Source: Sodiomyces alkalinus F11
Lineage: Eukaryota > Ascomycota > Sordariomycetes > Glomerellales > Plectosphaerellaceae
Direction: 5' to 3'
NCBI RefSeq assembly: GCF_003711515.1
Contig: NW_021167084.1
Location: 2,211,932 to 2,275,931 of the forward strand
DNA length: 64,000 nt
Positions 13,501 through 25,331 of the stretch are shown one piece after another. A program made the position numbers and the translations under genes. Each line of letters starts with the position of its first letter. Positions within the stretch are counted from its first letter, which is position 1. The notes under the pieces are model-generated. The model had not been told where the DNA came from. It was given only the letters and a program-made list of their open reading frames with translations, and made no database searches.

Positions 13501-14450
13501 TGTAGTTCTAGTTTAAATACGGAGGACCTAATACACCTTATATAGTTAAGTATCTTCTCTATCTTTAGCCTACTAGATAGTATTATTTCTAATCGTGGTT
13601 CTTTATTCACGAGTAAATTTTAGTTTACCCTATATAGACGCCTAGGACTTAAGAGGCGACTATTAATAGCGTTTTATCCGTAGACCGATAGTTAAACTAA
13701 GCGTTAGTATTAAAACCTAGAGTACTACCTAAGGACCTTTTATACCTATTAGTAGAATAACTAGGTGGATTAACTTTTACTAGCCTAGTTTATATATAAT
13801 ACCGTATAGTATTCTATAATCTATTAGTCCCCCGTTATAGCATTTATAGGCTATACCCCCTAAGGACCTAATAATATTACGCTCCCTAAGGCTAATAAAT
13901 TCTACGCTGTATCAGCCAATAAGTATATTAAGCACCTAATAGCGAATAGGAGAGCCCTTATAAGTCTTATTAAGAAAGCCTAGGAGACCTATATAAAGTA
14001 CTATAATACCGATAAGCTTACTTATAGGTTTAAAAAGGGTAAGTATATCCTCCTCTCCGCTAAGAATATTAAGTAAAAACGGCCTAGTAAAAAGCTCTCG
14101 GATAAGTACCTAGGACCCTATAAAATTAAGGAAGTTATAGGTAATCACGGACTCGCCTATAAGTTAAAACTTCCAGTAACTATAAAAATTTATAATATCT
14201 TTTCTATTTCCCTTTTAGAGCCCTAAAGTCCTCGTATAGACGGCGTTGCGGTCCCTAAGGAAGTCTAGGTAAAACCTTAGGAATCCGATAAGTACGAAGT
14301 TAAGGATATCCTGGCCTACCGTTATAATAGAAATCGCCGTTAATACCTAATTAAGTGGGAAGGCTACGGCTATAAGGAAAATACTTAGGAACCCACGCGA
14401 AATATTCCGGAATTACTCCTTTACGAGTATTACACTAGGAGGTCCTAAGG
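10550..14450 (+). mobile_element. Ty3/gypsy chromovirus pol, near complete, RIP-degenerate
   Basis: One plus-strand frame, read through TAA/TAG, carries the Ty3 domain order. There is a zinc knuckle remnant near 10,650-10,690, an aspartic protease motif near 10,965-10,985 (DLGSD in place of D-S/T-G) and a reverse transcriptase at about 11,640-12,190. The transcriptase shows LRLYIDYRGLN and, at the catalytic YxDD position near 12,035-12,050, YLDT. RNase H follows at about 12,480-12,780 and integrase at about 13,140-14,210 with the IGY-P-GP region. A chromodomain lies at about 14,290-14,440 (YEVKDILAYRY...YLIKWEGYGY). It is the best preserved element in the nest but is full of stops, so it is inactive. 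Confidence 0.9.
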
Positions 14451-14663
14451 TGCCTCCTAGATAGTTACTCAGGATGCCTTATAAGTTTAATCCCGATATA
14501 CTAGAACTAGAGAATATATCACGTATTAGAATTTTAGGAATTCACGTGCCGAATCCGTAAACCTCCTAAATTAGGGTCTAGAAAATTAATTATTACCCTA
14601 TAAGGACTTACTATTATACTAGATAGGAAAATAAAAAAGCTAAATATTTACCACCCTTCCCCC

Positions 14664-15870
14664 CTAATATAAATTCTCGGTAACTATATATTAATTACCC
14701 CCTAAACTCCCCTTTTATTACGGCTACTTACTAAGCAGGTACTCGTATAAGCGTTTACCTATAGCTATAAAACGTAGTAGCGTACTCTCCATAATCTCTT
14801 AATAAGACCGAGTATCTTAAACCGCCTCCTCGGCGGCACGGCGAACTATAAGAGCCTTATTAAAGCCCCGACGATTTTAGACCTAATACCTACTTTTAGC
14901 CTTACTTAGTAAAATCTATAGCTCTTTTAGTTTAGCCTATTACTAAGTTAGTAAGATATACTCTTTTAGGGGGTAAGGTTTACTTATAAGCTACACGTTA
15001 GTATAATAACCGCGCTTATTAGCCTTAATTAGGCGGCGCTATATATGCTTACCTAGTAACTCCGCCTTAAGAGTTATCTATAAGTCTATTAGTAATCCAC
15101 GGAGTAGCTTATTAGGAAGGGGTTATAATCACTTACCTTTATATAACCCCGAGAACTATTACCTTAGTAATATTTATATTTATACGAGTTAATAGTATAC
15201 GCCTCCTTATAGGCGCTAAAGATAATATAGTCGCGATTATCATCTAGGTTAAGCTAAAGAAAGTGCCACGTATAACGGTTATAAGGAGTATAAGGGTAGG
15301 TACCCTCTATATCCTCCTTAACCGTGCATATAGTATCCTCCTACGGCTTATTATCGCCTTTATAGGTATCGGCTATATCCTTATCCTCGTCGATATTATT
15401 AACCGTATCCGGGTTAGTATTATCCTCGTCCTCCTCTTCCTCCCCATAGTTTACTATAACCACCTTATTACCCTCTTCTTTGAAGAACCCCTTAAAGGAA
15501 TCCTTATTAATTATAATAACACTATTATTATTAGTCTCTTTATACTTACTAGGAGCGTACTCGCTATCTAATAATAGCTTAATAATAAGGCTATTACCTT
15601 AATTAACTACTATAGTAAGAGTATTATTATTATTAGTAAGGCTCTTTTACTGGTCTATAACTAGCCGTAGTACTATATTCTCTTAGCGGAGGTTCTCTAT
15701 ATACTCTATAATAAGCGCTAGTTAGTCTTTAATTAGATAGTTAGATATAATAATAGGAGTTATTAGCGCGTTAATAATTAAAAGTTATTAATATTATAAA
15801 AGTAGACTACCCCTTATTACATTAATCTTCACAGACAGACGTATAGAGACACTTACTAGTAGGAGAAAAG
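14664..15870 (-). pseudogene. Antisense reading frame B between chromodomain and 3' LTR, unknown protein, one intron
   Basis: The minus strand from about 15,870 gives a clear protein-like frame. A leucine/isoleucine-rich helical start has a coiled-coil look (EYIENLRQEN-VLRLVI near 15,660-15,720). An acidic run (EEEEDED near 15,430) and an aromatic-rich part ending GYIK follow. The frame then meets a GTAAGT donor (about 15,143) and continues in phase after an ATAG acceptor about 15,078. The second part is basic (GKHI-RRLIKANKRGYYTN) and ends in a helical tail with IMES and YEYLLSK, with a TAG at 14,664-14,666. Stops inside are TAA/TAG only. I do not recognise the family. Confidence 0.55.
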
Positions 15871-16445
15871 CTATAAATATATACTTATATTGGGAAAGAA
15901 AAAGTTAATATAAAGGTTATACGGGAAAATAGTTAATGTTATTATTATTACTATAGTAAAAGGTTAACTAACCCTAGAGAACCGCGTATACCTTCCTTAT
16001 ATCTACCACGATAATATATTATACCTGCTATCAGACCTCCTATATCCTTTTATTCTTACTATAATAAGAACCGTGCTAGTTAACGGTAATACTATAGGCA
16101 ATCTCTTTATATACTTACTTTAAGGATATTTTAGGCACGTTATTTATTTACACGATAGTTATTTATAGATTCCTTTTTACTTCGCTCTTTAAACTAATTA
16201 TACTGCCCTTAGGACCTTTATACCTAAATAATGTCTTAGTTAGATATAGCTATATCTACGGTTTAAGAGTAAACGCTTATTATTTTCCTCGAGTACTCTA
16301 AATAGGAAGAAAGAACCCGGTCTAAATAAAGACGGTTATCCTGAAAAGTTTCGTAATAATATAGGTTCCCTTTACTAGATAACTAATCCCTATTTAATTA
16401 TCCGCACTTACGCTCCTAAGGATAGGAGTATTTCTGGAGAGGGGT
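15871..16445 (+). other. Ty3 3' non-coding region with polypurine tract
   Basis: No convincing coding frame. It resembles the region before 9,893 in several short strings and ends in the purine tract ctggagagggg at about 16,436-16,446, directly before the left arm of the inverted LTR pair. Confidence 0.4.
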
Positions 16446-17292
16446 ATAGTATCAGAATATACAGCGCTTATACGTTACCACAGGACTAGCACTAGACTTA
16501 TATATAAATAAGGGGATCGTAGTTAGGTTAGACCGTTAAAGATATAACACGCCGAGGTTAAGTAAGCTAGTTAGCTTAGAAGTCAGCTTAGATCTAGTAA
16601 GCTAACTAGCTTAGGAACCAGCTTATACCTGAACTTAGTCCTAAGGAGGCCTCTCGCCACCTACTTAGTTAGAAGACCGTAGGTAGGTATAAAGAGGGGA
16701 GTGCCTTCTATAATTCCTAGAGTCTCAGAAGGACTTAACGAATAATCTCATCACGATACCCCCTCTTTAGTTCCTACTAGTCCCTAGGTAATCTTATATC
16801 GTTTAGCAGTCGCCTATCACTCCTTATAGTATATTAAAGATGCTTCGGAGAAACAATGGATCCGGCCTTTATCTATTCCAGAAGGCGAACGAACAAAATA
16901 TTATAGGTATACTATAAGGAGTAACAGGCGACTGCTAAACGACACAAGATTACCTAGGGACTAGTAGGAACTAAAGAGGGGGTATTATAATAAGATTATT
17001 CGTTAAGTTCTTCCGAGACTCTAGGAACTGTAGAAGGCACTCCCCTCTTTATACCTACCTAAGGTCTTCTAACTAAATAGGTGGCGAGAGGCCTCCTCAG
17101 GACTAAGTTCAGGTGTAAGCTGGTTTCTAAGCTGGTCAGCTTACTAGATCTAAGCTGACTTCTAAGCTAACTAGCTTACTTAACCTCGACGCGTCGTGTC
17201 TTTAACGGTCTAACCTGACTACGATCCCCCTATCTATGTATAAGTCTGGTGCCAGTCCTGTGACAACGTATAAGCACTGTATATTCTGATAT
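16446..17292. repeat. Inverted pair of ~388-bp LTR-like arms around a 74-bp pol fragment
   Basis: Positions 16,446-16,833 read as the reverse complement of 16,908-17,292, with mostly C/T or G/A differences. The outer ends share 'atcagaatatacag'. The 74-bp centre (16,834-16,907) reads as a piece of Ty3 reverse transcriptase (IKDASEKQWIRPLS); the same protein stretch occurs in the intact pol near 11,643-11,690. The right arm keeps more C residues than the left. The structure is two LTRs head to head with almost all of the internal region lost, as in a fold-back element. Confidence 0.85.
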
Positions 17293-17339
17293 TTCCTTTC
17301 CTCCTTTCCTTCCTTAGTTCGAATGATCTATATTTTCGG
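17292..17339 (+). repeat. 48-bp direct repeat bracketing the nested Ty3 composite, right copy
   Basis: Matches 3,405-3,452 at 47 of 48 positions. Copia sequence resumes immediately downstream. Confidence 0.7.
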
Positions 17340-19225
17340 TATAAGCCGTTATAAATATAAGCGGAGTATATAGGTTAAGGATATAATAAGGGTTAGCGCC
17401 CGAATTATAGATCGACGTACTTAGGGGAAGACTATTCGGATTAATCCACGGACGTATATAGTAGAGCTAGAAGTGCCCTTAATGTATACGTTCTTCCTAT
17501 CTAATTAATAAGAAGTGCGCGACGACGAGATATAAGGGCTCCTATTCTTTTACTTAATAATATTTAGAGTAGCCGATATAACAATAAAAGCTTATTCGAA
17601 AGCCACGGAGGATTTAACACTAAAATCCTTACTCGACGGTAGGGTCTATCACGACCACCTAAAGGCTATACTAAGGTATTAAAAAGAGCTTTATAATTAC
17701 CCTATACGCGATTAGTTTAAAGAAGCAGCGTAGAAGGAGGTTAATAAGCTAATTAAGAAATGCACGTGGAGGGAAATTAATAGGGTAGCGGCGAAGTCTA
17801 AGCCTTTTCTACTTAAATAAGTATTCACCTATAAGTTCGACTAAGGCGGGTATCTTAAGAGATATAAGGTAAGGCTATATATCCGAGGGGATCTCTAGGA
17901 AAGCTTAACGATTAAGGGAACCTACGCAGTAACGCTCGCTACAAGGTCTTTTCGTATTATTATAGCTTTAGCCGCTTAATTCAACCTAAAGATTAAGTAA
18001 CTAGATATCGTTAACGCCTTCGTTAACGCTAAGGGGAATAGAATAGGAACGCCTATTATATATACGCTTCTAGATAGGTTTAAGTAGCTAGATAAGTGCT
18101 TAGAGCTAGATAAAGCACTCTACGGCTTACAAGATTCACCTCGATTATAGTTCTAGACCTTCGTAGCGACGTTATCGGATTTAGGGATAAAGGCTAGTAA
18201 AGAAGAGCTATACCTGTTTTATATAGTAGCTTAAGACACGTTTATTATCTTCTTTATAGACGATATCCTTATCTTATTTTCTAAGAACACGGCTATAAAC
18301 GCCCTTAGGATTATTAACGGTATTAGAAAGAGGTTCGAAGTATTAGAAAAAGGTAACACAGAATAGTTCCTAGGGATTAAGATCACGCGAGATCGCCCCC
18401 GGCGTAAGGTTCTACTTAGTCACGACTTATATATCGAGAAGATTATAGCTAGATTCAATTTAGATACTACTAATATATACCTAGCGATACTAGTTCCCGT
18501 TATAGAATACCGGAAAAGAGAAGATAAGGCCACGGCTTAAGAGGTTAAATTGTACCAGGAAAAGATCGGATTATGATTATATATAGTAGTTATAATACGT
18601 CCTAATATAGCCTTTACGGTATCTATGCTTTCCCGCTTTCTTAGAAACCCCTCCCTAAAGTATTATAAGGTAGCGGACTATGCTATCTATTACTTATATA
18701 TAACTAAAGACCTCTTAATTTAGTACGGATTAAGCACTGGTTTAAAGGCTATAGTAATCGCGAGTAACGCCTCTTTTACTAACGATATCGATATACGACG
18801 ATCTTCCTAAGGCTATCTTATTAGCCTATTTAGAGGTCTAATAGTATAGAAAGTATTAAGGTAAGTAACCGTTACTACGTCTATAACTAAAGCAGAGCTA
18901 CTCGCTCTAGAGTAAGTCGCGAAGGAAATAATAGGATTAAAGCGCCTATTTATAGAGATACGCTTTAACCCTGAATCCCCTTAGGATATTAATTACGATA
19001 ACACTTAAATAATTAGGCTTCTAGTAGACGACGGCTATAGGATTAAAACCCGGCTTAGATATATAGATATTTAATGCTTATAGATTTAATAGGAGCACGG
19101 TAAAAGGACCTTTAGGGTGGTTTATTTAGCTATAAGCCTTATACCGGTAGACGGATTAACGAAGGCACTCCCACGATAAAAGTTCGAGATCTTCTGCGTA
19201 TATCTTAATATAACGAGTGCACGGA
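17340..19225 (+). mobile_element. Ty1/copia retrotransposon, 3' part (reverse transcriptase and RNase H), RIP-degenerate
   Basis: The plus-strand frame carries a copia reverse transcriptase. The start of the domain is near 17,860-17,960, LDIVNAFVNA is near 18,000-18,030, KALYGL near 18,112-18,132, and the catalytic FIDDIL near 18,253-18,272. RNase H follows, with TKAELLAL at about 18,885-18,910 and a VDGLTKALPR-like end near 19,150-19,180. Stops are RIP-type. It is the continuation of the copia element at 1-3,300, displaced by about 14 kb of Ty3 sequence. A purine run (ggaggggg) sits near 19,214. Confidence 0.85.
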
Positions 19226-19329
19226 GGGGGTAGACCGGAGAAGTTAATATTAAAAATTAGGCGCCGGAGGCATACCGCGCGCCGGCGGTATAGTAGGATT
19301 AGGGTAAAAGTAAAACTAGTATCTCTTTA

Positions 19330-20420
19330 TAGTATTAACCTAACGCCTAAGCTATAAGCTAACTTCTATATCCTAAAAGTAAAAATCGGAAAACTATTAG
19401 CCGGCGAATATAGAAGCTATTACTATACTTTATTAGGAGTGACCGGAGCAATAACTTTAACGCCACTCGAACCGCTATTCTTAACTACTAGAGTAATAAT
19501 TTCCCCCTAAGGGACGGCGGAGACTATAGCCGGCGTAATATTCTGCTATTACTGCTATTATTAGAGCTAGTCGCCGACGCGATAAGCTATTACCTCCTCT
19601 ACTAAACTTTCGAAATAAGCCGAGAAACTAGGCTTAGTTAAGCCCTCCTCGCCAGGGCCCGCTATATATTTAAGCTCCTTTTTATTAAAGAACTGCTTAG
19701 TATTATCGTCTTTTAAATATTTAATCGTTTACTTAATATATTGCTTTAATTTTATAAAAACCTACGCCAGAATTATTAGCCGGAGCCTTACGATCGAGGA
19801 ATAAGACTTAAAACTTACCTTACGATTATCTTTATTAGAAAGAGGCCTTATCTTACGGACCGTGACGGTATCAACTAATATTTTAACTAAGGGGATTATA
19901 CTATAATAACTAAGGATTAGTTATTAGTAAGAGTACCCCGGGGTATAAACTCCTTATCTCGATTTAACCCGGAGCTTTCGTCCTTAATCGTAACTCTTAG
20001 TAACTAGGGGGTAGGAACTTATATTTATAAATAGGTATAATTACTATTATAGTATTTACGGTAACGATTAGAGCGCCTATCTATAGTAACGTATAAGTTA
20101 AAGAAGCTTTATTTACCCGAATAAATACCCTTTACATATTATATATAGGGCGGATTAAACGGCACCGGTATAAAGTTAGGGTTAGGCGCCTTAGTAGACT
20201 TTTTATTCGGTTTCTTAGGAGTCTGCTTTTTAGTTAGTACCCGGAGCCTTACGACCGTAAATAATAGTATAAAGCTAAAAAGACCGGAGCACTTATATTA
20301 GGTTTTTTACCGGGCGTAGTCTTTATAATACTAGAGGGCTTAGTTAAAATAGCGGAACCAGCGGCCTTAGCACTAGCGGCGCGGGTTAAGGGAGCCTAAA
20401 ATAACCACTATCAGCACCTA
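19330..20420 (-). pseudogene. Antisense reading frame C between copia RNase H and 3' LTR, unknown protein, one intron
   Basis: The minus strand from about 20,420 reads as protein. A Lys/Pro-rich part (KKQTPKKPNKKSTKAPNP, about 20,240-20,180) is followed by a segment rich in Tyr/Asn/Arg and by VTIKDESSGLNRDKEFIPRG near 19,990-19,930. A GTAAGT donor lies near 19,822 and a GTAG acceptor, preceded by GCTAAT, near 19,765. After it, in phase, come IKLKQYIK, then FFNKKELKYIAGPGEEGL, a Gln run made of TAA/TAG/CAG codons (about 19,565-19,535), and a Val/Ile-rich end. The exact 5' and 3' ends are uncertain. The product is not recognised. It is antisense to the copia pol and sits before the 3' LTR, the same arrangement as frames A and B. 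Confidence 0.55.
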
Positions 20421-20841
20421 TATTAAGAACCAGAGCTCCGGTAACTTACTATAGCGCGTTTAAGTGACGAAAAACGGCTATTTAAGGAGGATAAGAAGAG
20501 AAAAGTCCGAGAGATTAGGCGAGGCACGAAAAAATAACAGAAAATCGTTAAAAAGAGGCTATGGTTATAGGAGGGAAAAGAAGGCTCCGAAAAGCCTAAA
20601 AACCCTTTTATTTATATCCGGCACCTCCCCTATCTACTAATTACTTTAAATAGTATTTTTCTTTATTATGTATTACTATTATTATTACTCTTTCTTATTT
20701 TATAGCTCCCTTACCTGCCTTTTAACTCGACTTTAAAGAATCCGTAACTACTCTTTAAAGCTATTTAAGAATTAACTATAAAGCGCCGGCGAGGTTAGGC
20801 TAAGTAATTACTAAGCTAATCAGGGTATAGTAATTAGGGGG
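20421..20841. other. Copia 3' region before the LTR, with polypurine tract
   Basis: I see no firm frame. The string aattaggggg at about 20,832-20,841 is directly followed by TGTATC, the expected polypurine tract and LTR start. Confidence 0.45.
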
Positions 20842-21025
20842 TGTATCGTACTAAAAATATATAAGCCTGTTTTCTGTGTTTCTATTAGCTGGACTAGCCC
20901 TATATTCCTCGCGTGGAAAAGAGGTAGATATATTTAGAACACCTATACCTTCCTGTTCTTCTTTCCTTTATAAAAAGAAGATAATCATACATCTATTAAA
21001 TCTCTGCTCCGGCCGGATCACACGC
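20842..21025 (+). repeat. Probable copia 3' LTR
   Basis: Starts TGTATC after a purine tract and ends near ...ggatcaca at about 21,025, where the base composition switches from RIP-mutated to normal. It includes a TATA-like aaaatatataag near 20,855. The short length suits a copia LTR. The 5' LTR is outside the window, so its ends cannot be checked. Confidence 0.5.
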
Positions 21026-24000
21026 CCGTTAATCCAATAATAATTACCGGTCCCTTTCTCCCGTGAACGAATTCTATTTTTTGCTTCCTATCCTTATAAC
21101 CACGAGTGCCTGATGTGACGAGTTATGTTTCGTAAGTACTTTACACAAGGTAGGCTCTATATAAACCACGGAGGGCTGAGTGGCTTTGTCCGTATTCGTA
21201 GTTTGTAAAGGGGACGGGGATACACCTCCGAGTGGCAAGACCGAATAACAGGTGAAGGATTGGTTTGTTGGACACAATTGGTTGATGACTTGGAAGTCAC
21301 AAATCTTGGCTACCTTACCCCCTAAACAGACGTCTGGGATAACTGAGATGTGAGCGAAGATCGACTGCAATTTGCATAAAACTCGGGGACGGAACTTCCT
21401 CGACGCGGAATGACAGATATAATATAGCGTGGCGATCGAACCCCCTAGCTGCCGAAGGCAGCATCCAAGAATACGAAGTACGAATACCTACAGTGCTGGT
21501 AAATGTGGTAGTTATGAAGGACAGGGTAGAAATTACAGTGTCGCACCAGCAGGCCTAGAAACACTTTCAGTTCCAATGCAGAAACTCGCTCTCTGCTTCT
21601 CTAGCCCCACATCCCGACGACCGGTCCGGGCGCTCGGGACATTCGGGTGTAGGTACGACAGTCGTAACAACGTCGACGGTGGAAAAGGAAGGCTGTGCTC
21701 TTCCTCCTCGCCTCGGAGTGTCGTTTGATTGTGCGATGACAAAGACGGACGAGATTCGGGAGGGAACCAACGCTGTTCGAACCAAATCACCTCCTCCCTC
21801 TTCTTCTTCTTTCTCTCCTCGCTAGAAACAGAACTAATTACGTTCCTGAACCGGCCATTCCGTCCCCAAGGGCGTTCCTTTGTGGAGTTGAAGTTGCTGG
21901 ATGACCTTGCTCGAACAGGGTGCGATGCGAGGTCCGGATACACGATTATCTGAGCGATTATAGACAAGCTGAATTAAGTTAGTAAGGGATCTATTTCCGT
22001 GCCAATTCAAGTCGTGTTGGCAAGTCCTTAACATGATACTAGGAGGTCGCATCGAACAAAACCGTCTATGTACGGGAATCCCCGGGTGGCTCTTTCACAA
22101 GCCCAGTAGGGCGTGGCACATACGGGGGCTGGCCGTACTATGTAGTCTACCTGCGCAGTACTTCGGCGATCGCTGTCGACCGTCGAGCAATACCTAGGTA
22201 GGTAATTACCAGCCGGCGTGGAAGTCGGGAGGACACTCGGCTTCACGATCGGTGATCGACTCGGTGAGTCCAACCATGATCGATAGCTTGCAAGCTAGTA
22301 GGCTAGCGTACTTGTCTTCCATCTCCCGATAGACGTTGCCGGCCATGGGAATAAGATTGTAGAATAATTAGCTCATGTTTCTCTATCGACGCCCTGACTA
22401 ACGTCCTCAGTTCACGAGTCAATTCCCCATGGTCCAGGAGCTACTACTTCGTATCCGTATACAAAGACAACGACACAATTGTGTGGTGTCACCTCATCCA
22501 AGTACGTTGTACAATGTACGGACTGTCGGACATGAATCGAAGCTTGCTCATGTTTGGAACATCCTGGGCTATCCGCTACGTTATCCCAAGATGCCATGTG
22601 TTCTCGCAGCCTAATTTCTCTGGTGCCTCTCGGAGCGGGGGCTTTACTGGAACCCGACCGGAGCCCTCGCTCCGAGACGGCCAGCGTTGCCCATTTTTGG
22701 TCTGTGGCCCGGAGCTGTCAAACGAGTTTGCGACTAGCCGAGTGGCACTTCTTGAACAAAACCCATTAATGCCCTTTGCTCCAGGCATGTGACTGCGGCA
22801 TGGACTTCCTACGAAGTAGGATTCAAAACATGATCTTGAGCTTTGACGATCCGTAGCGATCAGCTAGAGCCTAGCCCTACCGCTTCTTCGCCAGCATGAC
22901 CCTGTTACGTCTTTAGTAGCGCCCCTGGGTCCTTATCGGGGTCGGGGTCGACACCGTAGGTAACTAAAGGGAGTGCTCGACTTCCATGAACTCCAGTACG
23001 CTAATTCGGCTTGTCCACTTTGTTGACCGAAGGTTCAAAATGCACCCCCTTTTAGTTTTTCTCCCTTTCACCCGTGGCCAAGTGGAATCGGGCGCCTAAT
23101 ATCATACCAGGAGGAGATCGGAGGATATCTAGATGTCCAGATTCAGATGCCGGCGGCCGTTTCCCTGGACTAATCCGTCCTGTGACGCTTTCCTGTCTAC
23201 CCTGACACCTGGAGTAGAAAGACCCTATATGGGAGACAATGGAATCCCGTGAGAGCCACAGACAACGCTCCTAGCCTAAATATGCCAGGGCCAGCGCCAC
23301 GAACACGTCCTTTGGTCGCCTGTTGATGTGTGATTTCTCACCGCCTAAACGTACTCCATAGCCTCTTATGTCCGTAGCTCTGTGGAGGTATGTATCGGAG
23401 AGGCGCATGTCCACCTACCTATAGTTCAAGGCGACTCTCAAGCAACGGCCGTGTTAACTTCTATGCGTCCACATATCCTATCACTCCAGACGCGATAAGC
23501 CTTGTTCCCCAACTTTCCGAGGTGCCCGAAACAGTACAGCGTATATACCCGGGCTGTTAGTAAATCGTGTCTGCGGGGGCAAATAAATGCCTTACGGAGC
23601 CCGGTCCTGGTTCGAAGGAGGTAAGCGCCAGCGCTTGGGCTGCCCTACATGCCAGCCCATATGGTCGGCGTCTAGTCCGTGAGGTTGAATCGCCGAAGTG
23701 ATCGGGACCAAGCGCTCGCGGTGGAGACTCGGGGTGGGCCACAGTGAATCTAGATCGGAGGTCGGGGATCCTCCCCAGCTTAGGGCTCGACTCCTAGCTG
23801 GCTAAAGGAGGCCAATACCATGTGTCATAGTGAATGTGATCGGTCACAGACAAGATCCCGGGTAAAATAGCATTGTGTTTGAGCAGAGGAACTTCAGATG
23901 CTTCCCCCGTTTTACCAAGAGATGCAGCAGACAAGGAAGACAGATATGGGCTAACAAGTGCCAAGTATTTTAGAATCTGGACGTGTTGTGCTTTGTAGCC

Positions 24001-25331
24001 CATAGGGGGCCCAGAATCAAGCTACCTATCGATACGACATCTGGTCTAAACTATTGACATGGCGTTTTATGCGGCATGCAGTAGTTAGGTATCGTGATAA
24101 TATGCACCGGGCTAGTAGGGGAATAAGAGTTCTCAATCTCCATATCTTTGGGCGTGGCCTGTTCTCGCCCTCGTCACGCTAATCCCATGTTAACATAGCT
24201 TCGTAGGGCACCAAGGTAGTTAGGTTAGATATACCGGTACGAGCAGGTAGGTATTGTCGTCTTTGGCAAGTAGACTGAGTCCCTTGCTCGGGGCTCACTA
24301 TAACCCCCTGGACCGTTCCTCATCTGTATACTCCCGGGATGCCTCTAAGCTTAGACGCATGACTAAGAGAAAATAGCGAGGCCTATCACTATCGACATTC
24401 AGCGCTGGTAAAACTTGCGCTAGTAGCACTGTTTCACCGTTTCACTCTTCTGTGGCTTGCTCCCAAGTATATGCTAACTCGCCGCACTGATTAAAAGCAG
24501 TTCTTTAAATGGCTTGGTCTTGCAACGCTTTACATTCAGTTGAGCCTAACAATACCATAAACGGCGCAACATCTAACACTAATATTAACCATATAGCCTT
24601 AATACGTTATATACAGAAGCTTGCGGACCAAGCCTGTAGCAACGTGATGACTTGTGTTGGTCCAGTCAGCCATGATGTTTGTTTTTCTTAGCGCAGGTAG
24701 TGAAAACACGTCTGCTTGTATAACTACGAGTTCACTGATTAATAACTAGCGTTATGCATAGCAAGATCAAAATACTTGCTAGAATTTTTGCGAGGAGACG
24801 CATCAAGTCTCTAATGCACGTGATATAGAACCCTAAAAACGATCGAGGACCAAAGTGTAATTAGCGGTCGTACTCTGTAGATCCGGATTAGCAATTTGTG
24901 AAGAGTTCATGCTAAGCACATGCGTAGAGACTTTATATGTAAGGTAGGTAATCATCAGGGTAATAATAGGGTGCCTTGGATTGGTCAGCGGGGGGGCAAT
25001 TCCTCTTCCTCTTCCTTTTCACTTTGTACTTTGTATTACTCAGCCCTATGTATCTGCTTATCTCCGCGGGGCAATTTTTCTCAACTCATCTTTATCTTCC
25101 CCTCCATCAGCAGCGCATTTTCCTCCGATTACGGTCCCTCGAATCCCACCTCTACCTTATACTCAGAACAGTCACATCAAGTCCCATCAAGTCACATCGA
25201 ATTTATTACAACACTCGCCAACAGAACGTCAAAATATCTTTATTTCCACGAACGCGAACACAAAACCAAGTCACCTCATTGTCCAGCTGTCGTGTTCTTG
25301 CACTGAAGCAACGGCCGGGCCAACCAGCACC
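21026..25331. other. Normal-composition DNA without a supported gene
   Basis: CpA is not depleted here, so this is not part of the RIP block. Short open frames occur on both strands (for example 21,533-21,967 minus and 22,481-22,792 plus), but none shows a domain, codon bias or sensible splice sites. I see no rRNA or tRNA. The last 400 bases (24,920-25,331) are pyrimidine-rich and are the likely leader and promoter of DRE2. An ATG near 25,048 opens an overlapping upstream frame if the leader extends that far. Confidence 0.5.

Noticed and set aside
15263..15571. Plus-strand 102-codon frame with a membrane-like composition
   Set aside because: It is the shadow of antisense frame B, whose minus-strand translation has the better amino-acid pattern and an in-phase intron.
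23100..23600. Possible rRNA fragment because of 'gaaagaccctat' near 23,218
   Set aside because: That short string also occurs in large-subunit rRNA, but the flanks do not continue as rRNA as far as I can tell.
24981..25331. Long N-terminal extension of DRE2
   Set aside because: The frame is open but contains no ATG before 25,332, and known Dre2 proteins start like MPPSF-IDTT.
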